DNA of 64,000 bases from NCBI RefSeq assembly GCF_008107725.1, contig NZ_VIRN01000054.1, positions 62,001-126,000 on the forward strand, written 5' to 3'. Made by a program: the position numbers and the translations under genes. The stretch comes from Marinobacter sp. BW6 (GTDB lineage: Bacteria > Pseudomonadota > Gammaproteobacteria > Pseudomonadales > Oleiphilaceae). Position 1 is the first letter of the stretch. Every line of letters begins with the position of its first letter. Positions 1 to 8,700 of this stretch are shown in pieces. A model generated the notes under the pieces. The model worked only from the letters and a program-made list of their open reading frames with translations, did not search any database and had not been told where the DNA came from.

Positions 1-2
1 AT

Positions 3-221
3 TCGCTTATTTCAGACACCGGGACTCTGGGGAGTGGGGTCGGTAGCCCGCTCACCCTTCAACCGAACGGTACGCAAGGCACAGATATGATTGTTTGGGA
101 CGTCCCACTCTGGCTTGAAGATGACAGCGACGGTGATGGTGCTCTCGATGATCCGGTTGGGCTGGCAACGTTCGGCGTCTATCGGGGCCACGACAGAGTG
201 ATCTACTGGCAGGAACGATAA
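3..221 (+). CDS. C-terminal end of a DUF6701 (MshQ-like) protein, 5'-truncated by the window
   Basis: The third reading frame is open from the window edge to TAA at 219-221. Its end reads ...LATFGVYRGHDRVIYWQER. An ending of the form FGIY+G.DR.IYWRE is, from memory, the typical terminus of DUF6701 proteins such as MSHA biogenesis protein MshQ, a large secreted or pilus-associated protein. An acidic LEDDSDGDGALDD stretch precedes it, like a calcium-binding loop. Only about 72 residues are visible, so signal peptide, LamG or other upstream domains cannot be judged. The gene converges on ntrC and is followed at once by a hairpin. The family call is from memory of the motif only. Confidence 0.6.
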   Translation, partial: SLISDTGTLGSGVGSPLTLQPNGTQGTDMIVWDVPLWLEDDSDGDGALDDPVGLATFGVYRGHDRVIYWQER

Positions 222-248
222 AAAAAGGGCAGGACCTGAGTCCTGCCC
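220..248 (-). terminator. Rho-independent terminator of ntrC
   Basis: A perfect 9-bp stem GGGCAGGAC/GTCCTGCCC (227-235 and 240-248) encloses a CTGA loop. A run of A residues at 220-226 becomes the U-tract when read on the minus strand. It lies 36 bp past the ntrC stop and could also slow convergent transcription from the left gene. Confidence 0.85.
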
Positions 249-283
249 CAAAACATCAACGAACCCCGGCGGCTCGCCAATCG

Positions 284-1711
284 TCAGTCGTCTTCGTGTT
301 CCGGATGATCCATCCCCAACTCATTGATCTTTCGGGTCAGCGTATTTCGCCCCCATCCCAACAGAATCGAGGCATCACGGCGGCGGCCGCCGGTGTGCTT
401 CAGGGCTGTTTCAATCATGATTTTCTCGAACTCGGGCACCGCCGTATCGAGAATCCCTTTCTTGCCCCGCTTGAGCTCCTGTTCGGCCCAGTTTTTCAGA
501 CCCTCCTGCCAGGTCGTTCCCGTGGTCGGTGTCTCCGCCTGGTGCAGCAGTTCCGGCGGCAGGTCATCAATGTGGATCTCGCGACCACTGGCCATCACGG
601 TCAGCCAGCGGCAGGTGTTCTCCAGCTGGCGGACGTTGCCCGGCCAGGGCAGGGTGGTGAGGTATTCCTCGGCCTCTTCGCGCAGGATCTTGGGCTCTAC
701 GGCCAGCTCTTTCGCGGCCCGTTTCAGAAAATGCTGCATCAGGCGGGGGATGTCTTCCCGGCGTTCGGCCAGCTTGGGCAGATGCACGCGAATGACGTTC
801 AGACGGTGGAACAGGTCTTCCCGGAAGGTGCCCGCCTGGACCAGCTTTTCGAGATCCTGGTGGGTTGCAGCGATAATCCGCACGTCCACCTTGATGGGCG
901 TTGTGCCACCCACCCGGTAGAACTCGCCATCAGCCAGAACCCGCAATAGTCGTGTCTGGGTGTCAGCGGGCATATCGCCGATCTCATCCAGGAACAGGGT
1001 TCCGCTATTGGCCTGTTCAAAACGGCCCTGACGGGCGGCGCCGGCGCCGGTAAACGCACCTTTTTCGTGGCCAAAGAGTTCGGATTCAATCAGGTCTTTT
1101 GGGATCGCGGCCATGTTCAGGGCGATGAACGGGTGGTTCGCCCTCGGGCTGTGGTTATGCAGCGCCTGGGCCACCAGCTCCTTGCCTGTGCCGCTCTCGC
1201 CGTTGATCAGCACGGTGATGTTGGAGTGGGAAAGCCGGCCAATAGCCCTAAAGACTTCCTGCATGGCCGGTGCTTCACCGATGATTTCGGCGTTACGTTG
1301 GGCCATCTCTGCCTGGGGTTCACCACTGGCACGTTTTTCGTGGCTATGGGCAACGGCACGTTTGACCAACGCTACGGCATCATCCACATCGAAGGGTTTT
1401 GGCAGGTATTCGAACGCGCCAGTCTGGTAGCTGGTTACCGCGCTTTCCAGATCCGAGTGCGCGGTCATGATGATGACGGGAACGTCCGGGTGAACGTCCA
1501 CAATCTGGGAAAGCAGGGTGATGCCGTCGACGCCGGGCATCCGGATATCGCTTACGATGGCATCCGGCTGCTCGTGTTCCAGCCGCATCATGATGCTTTC
1601 ACCACTGTCAAAAACTCGGGGCTGCATACCGGCCTGGTTAAGGGCGCGCTCCAGCACCCAGCGAATACTGCGGTCGTCGTCTATGATCCAGACGTTCGCC
1701 GGTTGGCTCAT
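284..1711 (-). CDS. ntrC: Nitrogen regulation response regulator NtrC (NR-I), sigma-54 activator
   Basis: This 475-residue protein has the full NtrC layout. The receiver domain (1-125) carries an acidic pocket DDD at 11-13, phospho-acceptor Asp55 in SDIRMPG, and Lys104. The AAA+ domain has Walker A GESGTGKE at 171-178, the sigma-54-contacting GAFTGA loop at 218-223, and Walker B LFLDEIGD. A Fis-type helix-turn-helix ends the protein. Phosphorylated by NtrB, this family binds enhancers and opens sigma-54 promoters such as that of glnA. An upstream extension of the frame is possible, but the ATG at 1711 has a strong GGAGG 7 nt away and forms an ATGA overlap with the ntrB stop, so translation is probably coupled. 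Confidence 0.96.
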   Translation of the reverse strand: MSQPANVWIIDDDRSIRWVLERALNQAGMQPRVFDSGESIMMRLEHEQPDAIVSDIRMPGVDGITLLSQIVDVHPDVPVIIMTAHSDLESAVTSYQTGAFEYLPKPFDVDDAVALVKRAVAHSHEKRASGEPQAEMAQRNAEIIGEAPAMQEVFRAIGRLSHSNITVLINGESGTGKELVAQALHNHSPRANHPFIALNMAAIPKDLIESELFGHEKGAFTGAGAARQGRFEQANSGTLFLDEIGDMPADTQTRLLRVLADGEFYRVGGTTPIKVDVRIIAATHQDLEKLVQAGTFREDLFHRLNVIRVHLPKLAERREDIPRLMQHFLKRAAKELAVEPKILREEAEEYLTTLPWPGNVRQLENTCRWLTVMASGREIHIDDLPPELLHQAETPTTGTTWQEGLKNWAEQELKRGKKGILDTAVPEFEKIMIETALKHTGGRRRDASILLGWGRNTLTRKINELGMDHPEHEDD

Positions 1712-2826
1712 GGGGTGTCCTCCAGAGGCAGGAAGATGATGAAGTCGGTGCGGCCTGGTTCGCTCTCGCATTCAACCAGTCCACGGTGTTGGCCGATGAT
1801 GCTCTGGGTTATGGAAAGGCCCAGACCGGTGCCACTGGCACGGCCACTGATCATCGGATAGAAAATGTTCTGCACGAGCTCCGGCGGAATGCCGGGGCCG
1901 TTGTCGATAACATCGATCCGGCACACCAGCCGATGGCGTCGGTTGCCAATCGTGAACTGACGCAGGGTCCGGGTGCGGAAGGTAATCGTCGGCGGCTCTT
2001 CGGAACTGGGGCCAGCCTGATTTTCAAAGGCCGCCTCCATAGCATTTCGGGCAATATTCAGGAACGCCTGAATCAGTTGCTCCTTGTCACCCTTGAACTC
2101 TGGAATGCTGGGGTCGTAATCCCGTTCGAAATTCAGTCGCCCTTTGCTCTCTGCCTCCAGCAGCGTGCCCACGCGTTCGAGGATTTCATGGATGTTGGTC
2201 GGTGCCAGCTTCAGCGCCTTGTTCGGGCCCAGCATCCGGTCAACCAGGCTTCTGAGCCGGTCTGCTTCGTCAATGATGACCCTAGTGTATTCCCGCTGAT
2301 CCTCACTATTGAGTTCCCGGTCAAGAAGCTGCGCCGCGCCCCGGATGCCTCCAAGCGGATTCTTGATCTCGTGTGCCATGCCCCGAACCAGAATACGGGT
2401 GGTCTCCTGCTGCGAGATGATGTCTTCCTCGCGGCTGATCCGCATCAGCCTGTCCCTGGGCTGGATTTCGATCAGTAGTTCCGTCGGTTCCAGACTGATT
2501 GGCGTTACGGAATAGTCGACCGTAAGCCGGGAGCCGCTTGTGAGAAGAAACTCGGCCTCCCGGCGGGTGTAGGATTGCCCGTTCCGGACGGCGGCAAAAA
2601 GTGTTTTCAGGGCGTCTTCGGATTCGACCAGAATGTCCTGGAAAGGCTGGCCGTGACTGCGGGTCATGCTGGTTTCGAACAGGCTTTCGGCGGCCGGATT
2701 GAGATACCGGATGGTCAGGTTATCTTCGAGTACCAGAACAGCCGTAGTAAGACTGTCGAGAATACTCTTGTATCCGGTTTGATGGGCCGAAGGCAGTGCC
2801 ATGCGTGAATCCCGTTGGTTCGACAT
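1708..2826 (-). CDS. ntrB: Nitrogen regulation sensor histidine kinase NtrB (NR-II)
   Basis: The 372-residue protein has an N-terminal PAS domain (about 20-125), then the dimerisation/phosphotransfer helix with His152 in GMAHEIKNP, then a GHKL ATPase with the N box, DNGPGIP and GTGLGLSI. In this family the kinase/phosphatase balance on NtrC is set by PII (GlnB), which is not encoded here. No transmembrane segment is seen, which fits a cytoplasmic sensor. The reading frame extends 12 codons upstream, but MSNQRDS at 2826 matches the usual length better and is preceded by a G-rich stretch (GGGGG, about 5-9 nt upstream of the ATG). It overlaps ntrC by four bases. Confidence 0.95.
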   Translation of the reverse strand: MSNQRDSRMALPSAHQTGYKSILDSLTTAVLVLEDNLTIRYLNPAAESLFETSMTRSHGQPFQDILVESEDALKTLFAAVRNGQSYTRREAEFLLTSGSRLTVDYSVTPISLEPTELLIEIQPRDRLMRISREEDIISQQETTRILVRGMAHEIKNPLGGIRGAAQLLDRELNSEDQREYTRVIIDEADRLRSLVDRMLGPNKALKLAPTNIHEILERVGTLLEAESKGRLNFERDYDPSIPEFKGDKEQLIQAFLNIARNAMEAAFENQAGPSSEEPPTITFRTRTLRQFTIGNRRHRLVCRIDVIDNGPGIPPELVQNIFYPMISGRASGTGLGLSITQSIIGQHRGLVECESEPGRTDFIIFLPLEDTP

Positions 2827-2845
2827 AGTGTGACCCCCGGAGTTT

Positions 2846-2861
2846 TGCAAAAAGCGAACCA
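2846..2861 (-). promoter_or_regulatory. Possible sigma-54 promoter ahead of ntrB
   Basis: Read on the minus strand, 2861-2846 is TGGTTCGCTTTTTGCA. It has the invariant GG and GC at -24/-12 spacing and a perfect TTGCA, but TT replaces CA in the -24 element. The predicted start would lie only about 9 nt before the ntrB ATG and would clip its weak ribosome site, which lowers confidence. It lies about 160 bp downstream of the NtrC box at 3021-3037. Confidence 0.3.
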
Positions 2862-3020
2862 CTTTGAACCATGTTCATAAATGAATGGGCAAAGTGCGGG
2901 CAGAGGGGCGTATCGGCGCTGAAAAGTGCCGTAAGCTGGTGCAAATGGAAAGAATGCCTCTGACCAGCCTGGAAACTTCGCCCTGTTGCTGATCAGAGTA
3001 TGGCTTTTTTCTGGTGCGTG

Positions 3021-3037
3021 CGCACCATAATAGTGCG
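3021..3037. promoter_or_regulatory. NtrC-binding box upstream of ntrBC
   Basis: The sequence CGCACCATAATAGTGCG is a 5-bp inverted repeat with a 7-bp spacer. It matches the NtrC consensus TGCACC-N5-GGTGCA in spacing and in most positions. It abuts a further half-site, TGGTGCG at 3012-3018, so three half-sites are clustered. It sits just after the DUF4124 stop and about 195 bp upstream of ntrB. In enterics a comparable NtrC site autoregulates ntrBC (glnLp); that role here is inferred. Confidence 0.6.
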
Positions 3038-3056
3038 GCCCGTTCGGTCTGCCCGG

Positions 3057-3581
3057 TTAGTTTAGTGCGGAAGGGCGATGAACGGTGAAGGTAATGGGTG
3101 AGCCGGTTTTCACCTGAACACCGTTTTCATCCACGATATGGACGCGGGCTTCATGGGATCCACGGAAGACGTTGTTGACGGTGATTGAGCCGGACGTGCT
3201 CTGCCCCACGGGCTGTCCGTCCAGAGTCACCTCGTATTTGTGGCCGGACTGGAGGCCAGGGGTGCTGCGCACCTCGAACTGGACATCGCCGCTGCCACTG
3301 TGGAAAGCCTGGTTGTTATCCGGATAGGCGAAGGAGACACTGTCGTAAACTGCGCCCTCTCGCTGGACTTCTTCACGGAGCTTTTCGGTTTCCTGAACGA
3401 CCTCTGGCTTGGGCAGGGTGATGGTCGTGACCGGCTTTACCTCAACCGCTTCAGCGCCTTCGCTGGGTTCGTCAGAGTAAGTGACGTTGCCGTAGGAATC
3501 GACGTTGCGGTATACCTCGGCAGAAACCGGAATTGCCAGAAAAAACAGAAGGCCGGTAACCAATCCAGACTTTGGATTCAT
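3057..3581 (-). CDS. DUF4124-domain secreted protein
   Basis: The 174-residue protein starts with a signal peptide (MNPKSGLVTGLLFFLAIPVSA, cleaved before EVYRN). The DUF4124 signature follows: YRNVDSYGNVTYSDEP, about residues 24-40. The middle is Glu/Val/Lys-rich and may be helical. The C-terminal half looks like a small beta-sandwich (HKYEVTLDGQPVG, EARVHIVDENG). The function of the family is unknown; location is probably periplasmic. A gene of this type between glnA and ntrB is, as I recall, also seen in Pseudomonas. The start has AGGTGAG about 7 nt upstream. Confidence 0.85.
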   Translation of the reverse strand: MNPKSGLVTGLLFFLAIPVSAEVYRNVDSYGNVTYSDEPSEGAEAVEVKPVTTITLPKPEVVQETEKLREEVQREGAVYDSVSFAYPDNNQAFHSGSGDVQFEVRSTPGLQSGHKYEVTLDGQPVGQSTSGSITVNNVFRGSHEARVHIVDENGVQVKTGSPITFTVHRPSALN

Positions 3582-3701
3582 AAGCTCACCTGTTATTGGG
3601 TTTCCCCGATTATCGGCGGCGCCCAGAGTCTTTTCAACGCCTGCGGCCCCGGATGTTGGTTACATATCGTTAAGGGCTGCAGGCACTGTGCTTTCGCTCA
3701 C

Positions 3702-3731
3702 AAAAAAAGCCCCGCACAGGGGCGGGGCTTT
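3702..3731 (-). terminator. Rho-independent terminator of glnA
   Basis: A perfect 10-bp stem AAAGCCCCGC/GCGGGGCTTT (3706-3715, 3722-3731) has a 6-nt loop and, on the minus strand, a run of seven U. It separates glnA from the DUF4124-ntrBC genes, so those probably rely on read-through or their own promoter. Confidence 0.88.
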
Positions 3732-3757
3732 GTCTGCTCGTCCTCTAAAGAGAGGTT

Positions 3758-5161
3758 TTAGCAGGAGTAGTACAGATCGAACTCGACCGGGTGAGTGGTC
3801 ATGTTCAGTTTCTCGACTTCACCGCGTTTCAGATCTACGTAGCCCGCGATCATATCTTCGGTGAATACGCCGCCACGTGTCAGGAACTCGTGATCCGCCT
3901 CCAGGCAGTCCAGAGCTTCAGACAGAGTCTCAGCCACTGTCGGAATGCTCAGAGCTTCTTCCTTCGGCAGGTCGTACAGATCCTTGTCCATGGCATCGCC
4001 GGGGTGGATCTTGTTCTGGATGCCGTCAAGGCCAGCCATCATCAGCGCTGCGAACGCCAGGTACGGGTTGGCTGACGGGTCAGGGAAGCGAACTTCAATA
4101 CGACGCGCTTTCGGGGTATTCACGTACGGGATACGAATAGAGGCAGAGCGGTTACGGGCAGAGTAGGCCAGCATAACCGGTGCTTCGAAGCCCGGAACCA
4201 GACGCTTATAAGAGTTGGTTGAGCTGTTGGTGAAGGCGTTGATGGCCTTGGCATGTTTGATCACACCGCCGATGTAGTACAGGGCGGATTCGCTCAGGCC
4301 AGCATAGCTGTCACCGGCAAACAGGTTCTTGCCGTCTTTGCTCAGGGACATGTGAACGTGCATGCCGGAACCGTTGTCACCTACAACCGGCTTGGGCATG
4401 AAGGTCGCAGTCTTGCCGTAGGCGTGCGCCACGTTATGTACGCAGTACTTGAGGATCTGAACTTCATCAGCCTTTTTGGTCAGCGTGTTAGCGCCAACAC
4501 CGATTTCGCACTGGCCGGCAGTGCCGACTTCGTGGTGGTGAACTTCGATGTCCAGGCCCATGGATTCCATAGCTGCACACATTGCGCCACGCAGGTCGTG
4601 GAGACTGTCAACCGGCGGAACCGGGAAGTAGCCGCCTTTAACGCCCGGGCGGTGCCCGATGTTGTTGCGATCGAAATCTTCGCCGGATACCCAGGCAGCT
4701 TCCTCAGAGTGGATGTGGTACATCGCACCCTGCATGTCTACGTTCCACTTTACGGAGTCAAACACGAAGAACTCCGGCTCCGGGCCGAACAGGGCGCCGT
4801 CTGCGATGCCGGTGGACTTGAGGTATTCCTCTGCGCGGCGGGCAACGGAGCGCGGATCACGCTCATAGCCCTGCATGGTAGAAGGCTCTACGATGTTGCA
4901 GGTGATGTTCACGGTGGTTTCTTCGGTGAACGGATCGAGTACAGAGGTCTCGTCGTCCGGCATCAGGATCATGTCGGATTCGTTGATGCCTTTCCAGCCC
5001 GCGATGGAGGAGCCGTCAAACATCTTGCCGTCTGCGAAAAAGTCTTCATCTACTTCGGTGGCAGGCAGTGTAACGTGCTGCTCTTTACCGCGACTGTCAG
5101 TGAAGCGCAGATCAACCCATTTGACTTCGTGCTCTTTGATCAAATCAACTGTCTTGGACAT
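3758..5161 (-). CDS. glnA: Glutamine synthetase, type I (GSI-beta)
   Basis: This enzyme makes glutamine from glutamate, ammonia and ATP and is the entry point of nitrogen assimilation. The 467-residue length and motifs are those of bacterial [19 protein letters not shown] near the N terminus, the active-site loop around [10 protein letters not shown], metal/ATP residues in [19 protein letters not shown], and the C-terminal [11 protein letters not shown]. The adenylylation tyrosine is present as about Tyr396 in DLYDLPKEE, so it is a target for the GlnE encoded at 14-17 kb. The ATG at 5161 follows GGAGC about 9 nt upstream. A sigma-54 promoter and NtrC boxes lie upstream. Confidence 0.98.
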   Translation of the reverse strand: MSKTVDLIKEHEVKWVDLRFTDSRGKEQHVTLPATEVDEDFFADGKMFDGSSIAGWKGINESDMILMPDDETSVLDPFTEETTVNITCNIVEPSTMQGYERDPRSVARRAEEYLKSTGIADGALFGPEPEFFVFDSVKWNVDMQGAMYHIHSEEAAWVSGEDFDRNNIGHRPGVKGGYFPVPPVDSLHDLRGAMCAAMESMGLDIEVHHHEVGTAGQCEIGVGANTLTKKADEVQILKYCVHNVAHAYGKTATFMPKPVVGDNGSGMHVHMSLSKDGKNLFAGDSYAGLSESALYYIGGVIKHAKAINAFTNSSTNSYKRLVPGFEAPVMLAYSARNRSASIRIPYVNTPKARRIEVRFPDPSANPYLAFAALMMAGLDGIQNKIHPGDAMDKDLYDLPKEEALSIPTVAETLSEALDCLEADHEFLTRGGVFTEDMIAGYVDLKRGEVEKLNMTTHPVEFDLYYSC

Positions 5162-5316
5162 TGTGCATGCTCCGTAAGTTATACCGCACAGGCGGCTGTA
5201 TTCATGTTCGTGGTGCCGGATCGCCCGGGTTAACGGGTTCCGATCTGTTTCTCAGGTTTGCGCAGCTTAGCAAATGCCGTTGCGTCTTACCTGCAAAATT
5301 CGGCTGATTTCGATAA

Positions 5317-5333
5317 AGCAAGGCGCTTGCCAA
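5317..5333 (-). promoter_or_regulatory. Sigma-54 promoter of glnA
   Basis: On the minus strand 5333-5317 reads TTGGCAAGCGCCTTGCT. Against YTGGCACGRNNNTTGCW it has both invariant GG and GC at correct spacing and departs only at one -24 base and the R position. The predicted start is near 5306, giving a leader of about 145 nt before glnA. The NtrC boxes lie 110-140 bp upstream of that start, the classic enhancer distance. Confidence 0.82.
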
Positions 5334-5416
5334 TTTTTAGGGCATGCTCCAGAACAGCGCAACTGCAAGGGTTTGGGGCATATCAGGAGGAAAATCGTCG
5401 CTCCGAGGCGGACACC

Positions 5417-5446
5417 TGCACTTAATTGGTGCACCTTGTTGGTGCA
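5417..5446. promoter_or_regulatory. Two overlapping NtrC enhancer boxes of glnA
   Basis: Box 1 (5417-5433) is TGCACTTAATTGGTGCA. Box 2 (5430-5446) is TGCACCTTGTTGGTGCA. They share the four bases TGCA at 5430-5433. Both have the TGCAC-N7-GTGCA spacing of the NtrC consensus; box 2 is close to ideal. The remainder of the 560-bp bipA-glnA divergent region (5162-5721) holds only the two promoters and leaders. Confidence 0.8.
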
Positions 5447-5510
5447 TTTATGGAGTGGGCGCCCTATCCGGGTGCGCTTGCCTTATATAAAGAATAGGCG
5501 TTTTTCTTCA

Positions 5511-5539
5511 TATTAACGACACAGACTTTTCGCTATACT
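5511..5539 (+). promoter_or_regulatory. Possible sigma-70 promoter of bipA
   Basis: TATACT at 5534-5539 matches the -10 consensus at five of six positions. The -35 region (TATTAA/TTAACG, 5511-5518) is weak. It would give a leader of about 175 nt before bipA. Confidence 0.35.
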
Positions 5540-5721
5540 GCGCGCCGCTTCATTTTTTACCCTGTCATTTCCAGATCCATGATCGGAAAGCATCGTTCAG
5601 GGTGCCGGGCAGCCAGCTCCGGTGAATGAGTTCATTTTACGGATTTGAGACGGCATGTGCTGGGATTCCCCCTGCGAACGACCTTCTCAGGTCATTGAGT
5701 GCATGCCGCAGGAATATTTTT

Positions 5722-7533
5722 GTGATTGAAAAACTTCGTAATATCGCCATCATCGCCCACGTTGACCATGGTAAAACCACCCTCGTAGACCAGCTTTTGC
5801 GCCAATCCGGTACCCTGGATCGGAAGGAGCTGGATAGCGAGCGGGTCATGGATTCCAATGATCAGGAAAAAGAGCGGGGCATCACCATTCTGGCCAAGAA
5901 CACGGCCCTGAAATGGAACGACTACGATATCAATATTGTGGACACCCCGGGCCACGCTGATTTCGGCGGTGAGGTTGAGCGGGTCATGAGCATGGTCGAT
6001 TGCGTGCTGCTGGTGGTTGATTCCATTGACGGCCCCATGCCCCAGACCCGGTTCGTTACCCAGAAGGCATTTGCCGCGGGCCTGCGCCCGATCGTCGTGG
6101 TTAACAAGATTGACCGTCCCGGCGCTCGTCCAGACTGGGTCGTGGACCAGGTATTCGACCTGTTTGACAACCTGGGAGCCACTGACGAGCAGCTGGACTT
6201 CCCGATTGTGTTTGCCAGCGCTCTGAACGGCATTGCCGGGATGGATCACGAAAACCTGGATGACAATATGGATGCCGTGTTCCAGGCGATTGTTGATCAC
6301 GTGCCGGCGCCGAACGTGGATCCGGATGGCCCGTTCCAGATGCAGATCTCCCAGCTGGACTACAACAGCTTCCTCGGTGTAATCGGTATTGGTCGTATCA
6401 TGCGCGGCAAGGTCAAGACCAATTCGCCGGTAACCGCCATTGGTGCCAACGGCAAGAAGCGTAACGGCCGTATCCTCAAGATCATGGGACACTCCGGTCT
6501 TCAGCGTGTGGAAGTCGACGAAGCTCAGGCTGGCGACATTGTCTGTGTCAGTGGCATGGACGAGCTCTTTATCTCTGACACCCTTTGTGATCAGGCCAAC
6601 GTTGAAGCTCTGCCGGCACTGACGGTGGATGAGCCGACCGTGTCCATGACCTTCCAGGTCAACGATTCGCCCTTTGCCGGCAAGGAAGGCAAGTACGTCA
6701 CCAGCCGGAACATCAAGGAGCGCCTTGAAAAGGAGTTGCTGCACAATGTGGCGTTGCGTGTTGAAGAGGGTGACTCCGCGGACAAGTTCAAGGTATCCGG
6801 CCGTGGCGAGTTACATCTGTCTGTACTGATTGAAAACATGCGTCGCGAGAACTTTGAGCTGGCGGTTGGCCGTCCGGAAGTTGTTATCCGCGAAGTTGAC
6901 GGCGTGAAGCAGGAGCCTTACGAGAACGTCATTGTTGATATCGAGGAGCAGCATCAGGGCGCCGTCATGGAGCAAATGGGTCTGCGTAAAGGCGACCTGA
7001 CCAACATGGTTCCGGATGGCAAGGGCCGGATGCGTTTGGACTATACCATTCCAGCCCGGGGCCTGATTGGTTTTCGGAACACCTTCCTTACCATGACTTC
7101 AGGCACTGGCATTCTGACTTCGACTTTCAGCCACTACGGCCCGATCAAAGTTGGCGATGTCACCAGTCGCCAGAACGGTGTCATCGTGTCCATGGCTACG
7201 GGTACCGCTTTTACCTACTCTCTGGAAACCCTGCAGAGCCGTGGCAAGCTGTTCCTGGATCCGGGGCAGGAAATCTATGAAGGGCAGTTGTGTGGTATTC
7301 ACAGCCGGGACAACGACCTGGTGGTCAACCCCACCAAGGCCAAAAAGCTCGACAACATGCGCGCCTCTGGCAAGGATGAAGTCATTGGTCTCGTGCCGCC
7401 GATCAAGTTCACCCTTGAGCAGGCGCTCGAGTTTATTGATGACGACGAGCTGGTGGAGGTGACACCGAAGTCCATCAGACTGCGCAAGAAGCTCCTGACC
7501 GAAAACGAGCGCAAGCGAGCCAACAAGAAGTAA
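5722..7533 (+). CDS. typA: Translational GTPase TypA/BipA
   Basis: BipA is a ribosome-associated GTPase of the EF-G family that supports 50S assembly and growth at low temperature or under stress. The 603-residue product has the P-loop AHVDHGKT at 12-19, switch [17 protein letters not shown], the guanine motif NKID, and the BipA-specific C-terminal domain. The open frame reaches back to 5626. I place the start at GTG 5722, giving [19 protein letters not shown], which matches the conserved N terminus and E. coli length (607) and has GCAGGA 8-13 nt upstream. The extra upstream codons are probably leader. Confidence 0.96.
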   Translation: MIEKLRNIAIIAHVDHGKTTLVDQLLRQSGTLDRKELDSERVMDSNDQEKERGITILAKNTALKWNDYDINIVDTPGHADFGGEVERVMSMVDCVLLVVDSIDGPMPQTRFVTQKAFAAGLRPIVVVNKIDRPGARPDWVVDQVFDLFDNLGATDEQLDFPIVFASALNGIAGMDHENLDDNMDAVFQAIVDHVPAPNVDPDGPFQMQISQLDYNSFLGVIGIGRIMRGKVKTNSPVTAIGANGKKRNGRILKIMGHSGLQRVEVDEAQAGDIVCVSGMDELFISDTLCDQANVEALPALTVDEPTVSMTFQVNDSPFAGKEGKYVTSRNIKERLEKELLHNVALRVEEGDSADKFKVSGRGELHLSVLIENMRRENFELAVGRPEVVIREVDGVKQEPYENVIVDIEEQHQGAVMEQMGLRKGDLTNMVPDGKGRMRLDYTIPARGLIGFRNTFLTMTSGTGILTSTFSHYGPIKVGDVTSRQNGVIVSMATGTAFTYSLETLQSRGKLFLDPGQEIYEGQLCGIHSRDNDLVVNPTKAKKLDNMRASGKDEVIGLVPPIKFTLEQALEFIDDDELVEVTPKSIRLRKKLLTENERKRANKK

Positions 7534-7564
7534 TTTTCTGATTGTTGTTTCGTGTAATGAGAAA

Positions 7565-7598
7565 GGGTCGGATGAATGAATCATCTGGCCCTTTTTTT
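7565..7598 (+). terminator. Rho-independent terminator of typA
   Basis: An 11-bp stem, GGGTCGGATGA/TCATCTGGCCC with one or two non-canonical pairs (7565-7591), is followed by seven T. Confidence 0.85.
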
Positions 7599-7645
7599 AT
7601 GGGCTTAAGCTAAACTCCGGTTAAATCCTCTGAACGGAGCGGTCA

Positions 7646-8608
7646 ATGCTCACTCTATACCCGGAAATCAAACCCAACGCCCAGCACCGTATTGCTGTTG
7701 ATCTGCCTCATGAGCTCTATGTTGAGGAAAGCGGGAACCCTGACGGGATACCGGTGCTCGTCGTTCACGGTGGGCCTGGTGGTGGGTGCGAGGACTATCA
7801 CCGTCGCTTCTTTGACGCCGAGAGATTCCGGATCATTCTGATGGATCAGCGTGGTGCCGGTCGATCCACCCCGCTGGCTGAGCTTGAGGGTAACAGCACG
7901 GACAAGCTGGTTGAGGATATGGAGGTGGTTCGTTTGTTCCTTGGTATCGACAAGTGGCTTCTGTTTGGCGGTAGTTGGGGGTCGACCCTGAGTCTTGTCT
8001 ATGCCCAGACTTATCCAGAGAGGGTCTCCGGCCTGGTTCTTCGGGGTATTTTTCTATGCCGACCTCGGGATATCCAGTGGTTCTATCAGGACGGCGCCAG
8101 CCGCGTGTTCCCGGATTATTGGTCTGACTTCGAAGCACAGATCCCGGAAGACGAGCGGGATAATATGGTGGCGGCCTATTACCGCAAACTGACCAGTTCC
8201 AACGAGCTGGAGCAGATCCAGGCGGCCAAGGCCTGGTCGGTTTGGGAAGGCCGGTGTGCAACTCTGCATCCTAACCCCAGGGTGGTTGAGCACTTTGGCC
8301 ATCCCCATGTGGCCATCGCGCTGGCCCGCATCGAATGCCACTATTTCATGAACTCCGCCTTTCTCGAGTCAGACCAAATCATTCGCGACGCGGACCGCCT
8401 GGCGGACATTCCCGGAATAATTATTCATGGCCGATACGATATGGTTTGCCCGCTGGACAATGCCCTTGCACTCAGCAGGGCCTGGCCGGAGGCAGAGTTT
8501 CAGATCATTCGCGACGCAGGTCACTCCGCTTCTGAGCCTGCCATAATCGATGCACTCATTCGTGGTGTTGAGTCCGTTGTTGCAAAAACTGACAAAAGTG
8601 CTGGCTGA
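7646..8608 (+). CDS. pip: Proline iminopeptidase (alpha/beta hydrolase, peptidase S33)
   Basis: This family releases N-terminal proline from peptides in the cytoplasm. The 320-residue protein has the oxyanion motif HGGPGGG at 41-47, the nucleophile elbow GGSWGS with Ser110, an acid in GRYDMVCP, and the histidine in DAGHS. A cap domain with WEGR lies between. There is no signal peptide. Length fits the family (about 315-325). It stands alone between a terminator and dtd. Confidence 0.93.
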   Translation: MLTLYPEIKPNAQHRIAVDLPHELYVEESGNPDGIPVLVVHGGPGGGCEDYHRRFFDAERFRIILMDQRGAGRSTPLAELEGNSTDKLVEDMEVVRLFLGIDKWLLFGGSWGSTLSLVYAQTYPERVSGLVLRGIFLCRPRDIQWFYQDGASRVFPDYWSDFEAQIPEDERDNMVAAYYRKLTSSNELEQIQAAKAWSVWEGRCATLHPNPRVVEHFGHPHVAIALARIECHYFMNSAFLESDQIIRDADRLADIPGIIIHGRYDMVCPLDNALALSRAWPEAEFQIIRDAGHSASEPAIIDALIRGVESVVAKTDKSAG

Positions 8609-8700
8609 ATTCCGTTTTCAGGGTTGCGGCCGGTAACGGCCATGGATACACTCTTGCTCGATCTTAATTTTTGCCTGTTCAATCGTCCTCAAGGCAGTTG

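Noticed and set aside
3012-3027. TGGTGCG-TG-CGCACCA palindrome as an NtrC box in its own right
   Set aside because: The half-sites point the wrong way round and have a 2-bp spacer; only the adjacent 3021-3037 pairing has NtrC geometry.
5626-5721. In-frame 32-codon N-terminal extension of TypA
   Set aside because: BipA starts at (M/V)IEKLRNIAI across the family, and the GTG at 5722 has a ribosome site; the upstream codons look like leader.
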